Assembly (NCBI GenBank): GCA_030612585.1
Contig: JAUWNP010000144.1
Span: forward strand, 1-10,984
From: Anaerolineae bacterium
Lineage (GTDB): Bacteria; Chloroflexota; Anaerolineae; B4-G1
Length of the DNA stretch: 10,984 bases
Direction: 5' to 3'
The notes below the pieces were generated by a model. It did not search any database. It was not told the DNA's origin and saw nothing but the letters and a program-made list of their open reading frames with translations. Positions 5,677-10,984 of the stretch are shown piece after piece. The stretch's first letter is position 1. Each line of letters begins with the position of its first letter. The position numbers and the translations under genes are program-made.

Positions 5677-6303
5677 TCAGGCCATTGTCCGTCCACGCAA
5701 CAGTCGCTGGGGGGATGTGCCTCTGACGACCACGCCGTCCCGTAGAGCCTCCACCAGCCACTTCTCGCCACGCTGTACCCTGGTAGCCAGTTCGTCCCTG
5801 GATAGAGCCCGAACCGAGATCACTCCGTAGCGCCGGAGCAGGTCTCCATCGTGCTGCCATAGGCGTTCGGTGGCCCGTCGGGCATCGTCAGCCGCGGGCA
5901 CCACCAGGAGGACGTCCAAGTCGGAGCGCCAGGTGTCCTCCTCCCGTGCCACGCTGCCGTAGATCAGCGCCGCATCCAAAGGAACACCCACCCCGGCCAG
6001 TAGTTCGGTGCCGGCGGCGTCCCGTTGAGTCCTCTCTGTCGCGAACAGAGGACACAGCACTCGTTCCGCCAGGGCGTGGTGCTCGTTCAAGCGGTAATAG
6101 TGGGCGCGCCCGGCCACGCGATAGAGCACGACCAGCGTGTCGGCTAACTCCCTCAAGGCCCGATGTGTGGGTGTTTCCCCCATCCCGATAGCACGGGCAA
6201 TCTCCCGCCCGGTGTGCTCACCTTCGACCGTGCAGAGATAGCGCAGGATTCTCAGCCGAGCCTGACTACTGAGTAGATCGTCCAGTGGGTGGGTATAGCG
6301 CAT
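5677..6303 (-). CDS. winged-helix protein with minimal nucleotidyltransferase (MNT) domain, 208 aa
   Basis: Two domains. Residues ~5-75 are a winged helix: LSSQARLRILRYL, then GREIARAIGMGETPTHRALREL as helix-turn-helix, then YRVAGRAHYYRLN as wing. Residues ~105-200 are an MNT nucleotidyltransferase with G116-S117, ten residues, D128-x-D130 (GSVAREEDTWRSDLDVLLVV), an exact GSX10DXD metal and nucleotide site. Known: MntA-type antitoxins use this site to AMPylate a HEPN toxin, and the fused winged helix suggests the protein also binds DNA. The partner HEPN gene lies 71 bp downstream. Start ATG 6303 follows GAGGTGAG at 4 bases; the open frame to 6366 would run through the predicted promoter. An 18-bp palindrome covers the -10 box, so autorepression is the natural inference. 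Confidence 0.86.
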   Translation of the reverse strand: MRYTHPLDDLLSSQARLRILRYLCTVEGEHTGREIARAIGMGETPTHRALRELADTLVVLYRVAGRAHYYRLNEHHALAERVLCPLFATERTQRDAAGTELLAGVGVPLDAALIYGSVAREEDTWRSDLDVLLVVPAADDARRATERLWQHDGDLLRRYGVISVRALSRDELATRVQRGEKWLVEALRDGVVVRGTSPQRLLRGRTMA

Positions 6304-6330
6304 AGTTCTCACCTCGTTTTCACTTCTCTT

Positions 6331-6366
6331 TGTGCTAATTATAGCACATAACCTTGAGAGGTGCAA
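6331..6366 (-). promoter_or_regulatory. promoter of the MNT/HEPN unit with a palindromic operator over the -10 box
   Basis: -35 TTGCAC (6361-6366), 17-bp spacer, -10 TATAAT (6338-6343, perfect). The 18-bp sequence TGTGCTA-ATTA-TAGCACA (6331-6348) has perfect 7-bp inverted arms and contains the -10 box. A dimeric winged-helix protein bound there would block polymerase. The predicted transcript starts at ~6331, 28 bases before the MNT ATG. Confidence 0.72.
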
Positions 6367-6428
6367 GGAGAGTGGTGCGTTCGGTTGTCCAAAGTAGGCT
6401 CACGGCCGCACGGGTCCGTGGCGAGTCT

Positions 6429-6455
6429 ATTGTACTCAGGATGGGTGGATGTCAA
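6429..6455 (-). promoter_or_regulatory. possible second promoter at the end of the LysM-CAP gene
   Basis: TTGACA (6450-6455) overlaps the stop codon of the LysM-CAP gene, and TACAAT (6429-6434) follows after 15 bp. The spacer is two bases shorter than ideal. It would drive the MNT/HEPN unit with a ~120-nt leader. Its sequence closely resembles the promoter at 7567-7594. Confidence 0.35.
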
Positions 6456-7558
6456 GGGGCGGCCACGCGCGGCCGGCCGAAATCGGCGATGAAGTAGTAG
6501 CCCCAACTGGTCTGGGCCACGCCCACGCCGATCTCCGAAAGCCAGGTGGTGAGCAACGTGCGCCGGTGCGGGTCGTTGGGCGGCACCTCGTCCATCCAGA
6601 TGTCCACCGCGCCCTGGGGCGTCTGGCGCTGCGCCCAACATTCCGCCCAACTGGCGGGGTCGTAGCCCGCGCGCAGGATGCGCGTCTTGATGTTCGAGCC
6701 GTCGGAGCCGGTGTGACTGCACCAGCCACGCTGGGCACAGTCGTTCGCCTGTCCCTGGGCTGCCAGCGCCAGCGTCTCGTTGTAAGCCAGCGGCCCCAGG
6801 CCGTGCGCGGCGCGCACTTCGTTGATCAGCCGCACCGTTTCGTGGGGCCAGGCGGCGATGTCGGCGGGTGGAGGAACGGCCGGAATGGCAGTGGGGGGCG
6901 CAGCGGGTGGCTCTGAAGTCAGACTGGAGGCTGGGGTAGCAGTGGATGGGTGTGGGGGTGTGGGAGTGTGGGGTGGAGTGTGGGTGGGGGCTGGCGCGCG
7001 CGCCACGGCGGGCGCATCCAGCGGCAGCACCAGTTCCTGGCCAATCACAATTAAGTCGGCGTCGGTCAGCCCATTGACGGCCTTGAGTTCTGCCGCTTTC
7101 AGGCCGTAGGTCCGGGCGATGCCGACCAGCGTCTCGCCCGCTTTTACCACATGCACGACCCAGAAGCGAGAGGCCCCCTCCCATCCGGCCTGCGGGGGAA
7201 TGGAGAGTACCTGTCCCACCTGCACGACGGTAGAATCCCCCATCCCGTTATGGAGTTGGAGCGCGGCCATCGGCACGCCGTATTCCGTGGCCAGGCCCAG
7301 CAGGGTGTCGTCAGGCTGGACGGTGTGCGTGACAGAAGCGGATCTGGTCGGCGGCGGCTCTGTGGGTGTTGGTGTTGGCTCTGTGGGTGAGGCGGGAGTG
7401 TGTGGGAGTGTGGGGGTGTGGCTGGGCGCGACGGTAGCAGTCGCTGAAGCGGTGGGCGTGACCGGGCCTTCCACGACCTCAGCCCCGCAGGATGCCAACA
7501 GGACAGGCAGGAGGCAGAGAGCGACCAGGCTGACGGGAGAAAGAAGGTGTTTGCTCAT
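6452..7558 (-). CDS. LysM-LysM-CAP lipoprotein, 368 aa
   Basis: Signal peptide MSKHLLSPVSLVALCLLPVLLASC with lipobox LASC (Cys24), then a Thr/Pro linker (30-75). Two LysM domains follow: 78-121 (HTVQPDDTLLGLATEYGV...VGQVLSIP) and 136-179 (HVVKAGETLVGIARTYGL...IGQELVLP). A second Pro/Thr linker (185-232) leads to a CAP/SCP domain (~240-363). CAP site residues are visible: H282 (CSHTGSDGS), E306 (AECWA), W321 and H331 (HRRTLL), plus EIGVG. LysM domains bind peptidoglycan glycans; the role of bacterial CAP domains is not settled. Start ATG 7558 is chosen because it gives a standard signal peptide and a promoter lies just before it. An upstream in-frame ATG at 7606 overlaps the PPK2 stop as ATGA but adds an atypical leader. 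C274, C280 and C307 may form a disulfide. Confidence 0.9.
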   Translation of the reverse strand: MSKHLLSPVSLVALCLLPVLLASCGAEVVEGPVTPTASATATVAPSHTPTLPHTPASPTEPTPTPTEPPPTRSASVTHTVQPDDTLLGLATEYGVPMAALQLHNGMGDSTVVQVGQVLSIPPQAGWEGASRFWVVHVVKAGETLVGIARTYGLKAAELKAVNGLTDADLIVIGQELVLPLDAPAVARAPAPTHTPPHTPTPPHPSTATPASSLTSEPPAAPPTAIPAVPPPADIAAWPHETVRLINEVRAAHGLGPLAYNETLALAAQGQANDCAQRGWCSHTGSDGSNIKTRILRAGYDPASWAECWAQRQTPQGAVDIWMDEVPPNDPHRRTLLTTWLSEIGVGVAQTSWGYYFIADFGRPRVAAP

Positions 7559-7566
7559 GCGTGGGC

Positions 7567-7594
7567 ATTGTACTTGGGGTGGGCTGGGTGTCAA
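7567..7594 (-). promoter_or_regulatory. promoter of the LysM-CAP gene, likely leaderless transcript
   Basis: TTGACA (7589-7594, perfect -35), 16-bp spacer and TACAAT (7567-7572). Only 8 bases separate the -10 box from ATG 7558, so transcription should begin at or within about two bases of the start codon. No ribosome site precedes this ATG, consistent with leaderless translation. Confidence 0.6.
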
Positions 7595-7602
7595 GAGTAG
7601 AA

Positions 7603-8406
7603 TCATTCAATCACCACATCCTCCAGGCCTTCCTCCGGCTGGGGGTAGCGCATGTTTAGCCCTTCCAACGTCTCCACCAGGACGGTGGCCACCACCAGGT
7701 TGCGATACCACTTGCGATTGGCCGGGACGATGTACCAGGGTGCCTGTTCGGCGCTGGTCTTGCTGAGGACATCCTCGTAGGCCCGTTGGTATTCCGGCCA
7801 CAGCCTGCGCTCATCCAGGTCGCCCAGGTTGAATTTCCAGCGTTTGTGCGGCTCGTCCAGCCGGGCCTGCAACCGTTCCCTCTGCTCGTCCAGGCCGATG
7901 TGCAGGAAGAACTTCAGGATCGTCGTGCCCTCTTCGACCAACAGCCGCTCGAAGTCGTTGATGTGGGCGTACCGCCGGCCCCACACTGCCGGTGGCGCCA
8001 ACTTGTGTACCCGAACGACCAAAACGTCCTCGTAGTGGCTACGGTTGAAGATGACGATCTCACCCCTGGCCGGTACCTGTTTGTGCACCCGCCATAGGTA
8101 GTCATGGTCCAGTTCCTCCGGTGTGGGCACTTTGAAACTCGCCACCTTTACGCCCTGGGGGTCCACGCCCTCAAAGACGTGGCGAATCGTGCCGTCCTTG
8201 CCACCGGTATCCATTGCCTGCAGCACGATGAGCACTTTGTGTTTGTGCTCTGCGTAGAGCAGTTCCTGCAGCGCCTCCAATCGCTCGTTGAGCGCTCGCA
8301 GTGCCTCTCGTGCTTCCCGTTTGCTTCCCTCAAACGCGCTTTTGTCGTTGGGGTCCCACTGGCCCAGGTTTATCTTGCTGCCCGGTTCCACGCGATACCG
8401 TTCCAT
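7603..8406 (-). CDS. ppk2: polyphosphate kinase 2 family protein, 267 aa
   Basis: Transfers phosphate between polyphosphate and nucleotides in the cytoplasm. Walker A: AMDTGGKDGT (64-73); Walker B region: IVIFNRSHYEDVLV (117-130). The lid/core segment RLDEPHKRWKFNLGDLDER (182-200) and APWYIVPANRKWYRNLVV (222-239) are typical of PPK2. The short single-domain form with YRVEPG at the start best fits the class III-like or polyP:AMP/ADP phosphotransferase group; substrate choice cannot be read by eye. Start ATG 8406 is chosen for the GGGGGG ribosome site 4 bases upstream and the family's usual N-terminus. In-frame ATG 8436 and GTG 8478 are possible, the latter overlapping the EamA stop. It follows the EamA gene by 59 bp, and its TGA overlaps an ATG of the LysM-CAP frame. 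Confidence 0.93.
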   Translation of the reverse strand: MERYRVEPGSKINLGQWDPNDKSAFEGSKREAREALRALNERLEALQELLYAEHKHKVLIVLQAMDTGGKDGTIRHVFEGVDPQGVKVASFKVPTPEELDHDYLWRVHKQVPARGEIVIFNRSHYEDVLVVRVHKLAPPAVWGRRYAHINDFERLLVEEGTTILKFFLHIGLDEQRERLQARLDEPHKRWKFNLGDLDERRLWPEYQRAYEDVLSKTSAEQAPWYIVPANRKWYRNLVVATVLVETLEGLNMRYPQPEEGLEDVVIE

Positions 8407-8465
8407 TGTGCCCCCCTGGTATGAAGCGTTTGCCATCGCTGCTTCTGTTCTACCACAATCCTCTG

Positions 8466-9344
8466 TTAATTCCCCCACAGACCAATGATCACCAGGCCAG
8501 AGGTGAGCAGGGAGATGCCTGCAAGACGGACGATCAGCCCCCGCTCCTTATAGATGGCGAAGGCCAGCACGGTACCAATGACAATACTGAATTGCCTGAA
8601 GGCGACGATGTAACTGGCCTGCGGGCTCAACTGATATGCCCAGAGTACCAGCCAATAGGCTCCGAAATTCATACAGGCGGCGAGAGCAGGGAGTTTCCAG
8701 CCAACATAGTTCGGGTTTTGTTTTTCTGCCTTGAACACTTTCAAGAACACAGCGTAAGACACGCCGGAAATCAGAAAGAAGACGTACCCATATCGGGCGG
8801 CCGTCGCCGGGCCTTGCTGTATGGCTTCCGAGGCAACCTTGTCGAGCAGTGTGTAGCCCACCGTCCCCATTGCAGTCAGCAACATCCATAGAGTCGTTCG
8901 GTTGAGGTAGCGGCGGACGGCGAAGTCTCTAAACGAATGTAGAGGGACGAGCAGGCACCCACAGGCTACCAACGACATTCCCAACCAGCCCATCGGCGTC
9001 AGGTGTCTTCCTCGCAATACGTCGCCGACCCCCACAAAAAGAACCGGCAGGGCACGGGCTACAGGGTAGGCCACCGTGAAGTCCGAGGACTCGTACGCAC
9101 GCGCAAGAAATAAGTAGTATGCCCCGCAACAGCACCCTGAGCCCACGACGCAGGCCCAGGCCGTGGGTGTAAGGGAACGCGCCTGCATCTCACTCAAGAC
9201 CGCTGGCACAAAACCAACCAGGGCTATCACAGTGAGCATTCTCTTGAAGAAGGCTGTCTCCGACCTTTGACGACGAGCAAGCAGGTTCCAACCGGCGTGC
9301 ATAAAGGTGGAACAAAGAACCAGGGCTATTACGAAGGGATACAT
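8466..9344 (-). CDS. EamA-type (DMT superfamily) transporter, 292 aa
   Basis: About ten hydrophobic segments in two halves, as expected for two EamA repeats. First half: FVIALVLCSTFMHAGWNLLAR, then LTVIALVGFVPAVL, ACVVGSGCCCGAYYLFLARAY, VAYPVARALPVLFVGVGDVL and GWLGMSLVACGCLLVPL. Second half: LWMLLTAMGTVGYTLLDKV, GYVFFLISGVSYAVFL, ALAACMNFGAYWLVLWAY, SYIVAFRQFSIVIGTVLAFAIY and LAGISLLTSGLVIIGLWG. This class exports or imports small metabolites; the substrate cannot be told. The LARAYESSDFTVAYPVAR and AYQLSPQASYIVAFRQ segments are the matching post-loop motifs of the two halves. Start ATG 9344 has only GGAG at 12 bases; GTG 9362 (six residues longer) has AGGAG at 3 bases, so either is possible. 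Base composition is somewhat lower in GC than the flanking genes. Confidence 0.9.
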   Translation of the reverse strand: MYPFVIALVLCSTFMHAGWNLLARRQRSETAFFKRMLTVIALVGFVPAVLSEMQARSLTPTAWACVVGSGCCCGAYYLFLARAYESSDFTVAYPVARALPVLFVGVGDVLRGRHLTPMGWLGMSLVACGCLLVPLHSFRDFAVRRYLNRTTLWMLLTAMGTVGYTLLDKVASEAIQQGPATAARYGYVFFLISGVSYAVFLKVFKAEKQNPNYVGWKLPALAACMNFGAYWLVLWAYQLSPQASYIVAFRQFSIVIGTVLAFAIYKERGLIVRLAGISLLTSGLVIIGLWGN

Positions 9345-9454
9345 GTTGGCATCTTTCTCCACTCACTCCTGTGGTGTTCCGGCACCCGATGGGGGGTGTT
9401 CACCCGCTCGTTATGTAGACATAGACACTGGGCACAACGTGGGTGTTGTCGGCA

Positions 9455-10984
9455 TCAATCGCGAGTGATATGCGGGGGCTTCCTATGGTTCGTGACGAAG
9501 GCGCCGCCGCCCATCGCAGCCGCCAGGATGCCGACGAGCAGCCATGGCCGGCCGGAGGGAACATCGGACGTGGGGAGTGGGACGGGTGTGGGAGTGGGAG
9601 TGATGGTGGGTGTGGGGGTGGGCAGACCTCCCTCAATCTCCTCTATATCTCCCTCAATCCTCCCCACAGGGGAGAGGTCAGAGATAACATCGGGGTTGGC
9701 GTTCTCCACGGGCGGTGGCGTCGGCGAGAGGGGTGGAGGGGCGGTGTCGGCGTTCAGCGGGGCATCCTCGACCAGCATCAGCGGCGCGCCGCCCATCAAA
9801 CAACCCTGGGCGCAGTCAGCGCCGGGAAGGTCGAGAAAATAGTAGCCGCGCTCAGGGTAGACGTAGTAGGCCGCGCCCCACACGTTCACCAGCAGCGCCC
9901 GGGTTGTCCGTGCCGGAATCATGGCGGCCTGAGGTTCGGGCGTGCGCGCCCAGACGATGGTCGTCGTCTGCGTGCCCCGGTCAATGGTCACGATCGAAAT
10001 ATCGTCGCGGCGGTCCCAACTGCCACCCCGGGAGCCCGAAAGGTAGGTCGTCGCAACCTGGTAGGCGGTGAAGGCAGGACGGCGACTGCCATCCAAGCGC
10101 ACCAGCCCGAAGGGTTCCGGGTCGGCGGCGCGGTCGGTCTCGGTGTCGGCCATCTTGTAGACGGCGATGCGCTCTGCGCCAGCGGCCAGCCCTAGGCTGA
10201 AGGCCTGGACGATGAAGATGGCCTGCTCCTCCAGCGAGATATCGAACTGGGCGTTAGGTACCGGCCAGGCGGGGTCCTGGGAGGGGGCGGCGTTGGTCTC
10301 CGCGATCCATATCGGTTTGTAGATGTCCCGGTTGTGCATCAGGCGGTAATAGTGGGCCGTCAGATCGTACACGGTTTCGGGCTGAAAGTAGATGTGGAGC
10401 GTGGCGACGTCGAAGTAGTAATTGTTGACCGCGGCGTTCGGGTCGGCGACGAGTGCGTCGAGGAACTTGCCAAACCAGTGCTCGTTGTGCCAGTGGGTCA
10501 CGGCTGCCAGGTGAATGGTACTGTTAGGATTGGCCTCTTTGGCAACGGTGTAGGCAACGCGCAGCAACTGGATGAAGTCCTTAGTGGAGCCACCCCAGGT
10601 CATGTCCGGCGAACCAGGAGGAATCTCAGGTTCATTCCAGATGGTCCAGTGGTCAATGCGGCCAGCGTAGCGGGTGACGATGGTGCGCACGAAATTGGCC
10701 CACAGGTTGTTGGGGTCGTCGGTGGGGAGGTAGAGTCCCCGGGGAACGCCGGGGCCTATTCCCAGGTCGGTGGCCCAGCCAGGCGTGGTGATGAGGAGGC
10801 CGACGACCTGGCGACCCTGGCCCAGTTCGTTGGCCAAGACCTGATCGGAGATGGGGACGATGTTCCACTCGTCGGGGCCGTTGGGCTGGATGCGGTTCCA
10901 CTCGAAGGTGACGCGCTCCCAGCCAGCGCCCAGGGCGGTGGCAGCGGCCGGGGCGGCGTAGGCCTCGACGACGCCGAAGCGGTA
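9455..10984 (-). CDS. membrane-anchored glycosidase-like protein (clan GH-A TIM barrel, GH39/GH5-like), C-terminal 509 aa
   Basis: Partial: the frame is open to the right edge, where it reads YRFGVVEAYAA; the TTG near 10837 is internal. Numbering from the edge: WERVTFEWNRIQP (22-34) early in the barrel; WTIWNEPEIP (113-122) with candidate acid/base E118; HLAAVTHWHNEHW (158-170); FDVATLHIYF (191-200); and IWIAETNA (225-232) with candidate nucleophile E229. The NEP plus ET pair is the clan GH-A layout. A C-terminal beta-type segment is followed by a Pro/Thr linker (PTPTPTITPTPTPVPLPT), a TM helix (WLLVGILAAAMGGGAFV) and a basic tail, so the enzyme is likely held on the outer face of the membrane. 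The substrate is unknown. The gap to the EamA gene is 110 bp, with only a short GGGTG/CACCC inverted repeat near 9390. Confidence 0.85.
   Translation of the reverse strand, partial: YRFGVVEAYAAPAAATALGAGWERVTFEWNRIQPNGPDEWNIVPISDQVLANELGQGRQVVGLLITTPGWATDLGIGPGVPRGLYLPTDDPNNLWANFVRTIVTRYAGRIDHWTIWNEPEIPPGSPDMTWGGSTKDFIQLLRVAYTVAKEANPNSTIHLAAVTHWHNEHWFGKFLDALVADPNAAVNNYYFDVATLHIYFQPETVYDLTAHYYRLMHNRDIYKPIWIAETNAAPSQDPAWPVPNAQFDISLEEQAIFIVQAFSLGLAAGAERIAVYKMADTETDRAADPEPFGLVRLDGSRRPAFTAYQVATTYLSGSRGGSWDRRDDISIVTIDRGTQTTTIVWARTPEPQAAMIPARTTRALLVNVWGAAYYVYPERGYYFLDLPGADCAQGCLMGGAPLMLVEDAPLNADTAPPPLSPTPPPVENANPDVISDLSPVGRIEGDIEEIEGGLPTPTPTITPTPTPVPLPTSDVPSGRPWLLVGILAAAMGGGAFVTNHRKPPHITRD

Noticed and set aside
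6339..7184. 281-aa minus-strand frame overlapping the LysM-CAP gene
   Set aside because: Out of frame with the CAP and LysM domains and Arg/Pro-rich; a shadow frame in high-GC DNA.
9386..9400. GGGTG-TT-CACCC short palindrome before the EamA gene
   Set aside because: Five-bp arms with a two-base centre are too short to call an operator or a terminator.
9580..9640. GT-rich tandem-looking tract (GGGTGTGGGAGTGGG type), also near 6940-6990 and 7380-7430
   Set aside because: These encode Pro/Thr linkers of secreted proteins on the minus strand; they are coding low complexity, not separate repeat elements.
9443..10195. 250-aa plus-strand frame opposite the glycosidase gene
   Set aside because: Gly/Arg-rich translation without domains; the opposite strand has the catalytic motifs.

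Overview
The window looks like a chromosomal segment of a GC-rich bacterium, most likely Chloroflexota (Anaerolineae-like). The clues are secreted proteins with Pro/Thr-rich linkers, a LysM+CAP lipoprotein, a TPR lipoprotein, a PknB-type kinase, a Trm112-like zinc-ribbon protein, and an MNT/HEPN pair. This placement is inference from gene style; there is no rRNA or other phylogenetic marker. Every gene except the transposase lies on the minus strand.

Layout, left to right: (1) 1-668 holds the N-terminal part of a Ser/Thr kinase that runs off the left edge. It has a very good sigma70-like promoter and a long, hairpin-rich 5' leader. Its HRD motif reads HRA. (2) About 683-2306 is a complete insertion sequence: one plus-strand DDE transposase flanked by ~54-bp imperfect inverted ends, each containing a doubled motif. 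It sits between the kinase promoter and the stop codon of the next gene. (3) 2321-3573 is a tightly overlapping three-gene operon, read from high to low coordinates: small two-TM protein, DUF123/GIY-YIG-like protein, HEAT-repeat protein. (4) 3669-4050 holds a Trm112-like protein with its own promoter and an unusual hairpin built of heptamer repeats. (5) 4101-6366 is a candidate operon: a winged-helix/minimal-nucleotidyltransferase protein, a HEPN-like protein, then a TPR lipoprotein almost touching the HEPN stop. The promoter has an 18-bp palindrome over its -10 box. (6) 6452-9344 carries a LysM-LysM-CAP lipoprotein (possibly with a leaderless mRNA), a class III-like PPK2 kinase and an EamA transporter. 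(7) 9455-10984 is the C-terminal 509 residues of a membrane-anchored, clan GH-A-like glycosidase whose start lies beyond the right edge.

Functionally, much of the window concerns the cell envelope (three lipoproteins or anchored secreted proteins, one transporter) and phosphate or nucleotide signalling (kinase, PPK2, MNT nucleotidyltransferase). The best candidate for a coherent regulated system is the MNT/HEPN(/TPR) unit with its operator. The kinase with a missing catalytic Asp and a structured leader is the second.
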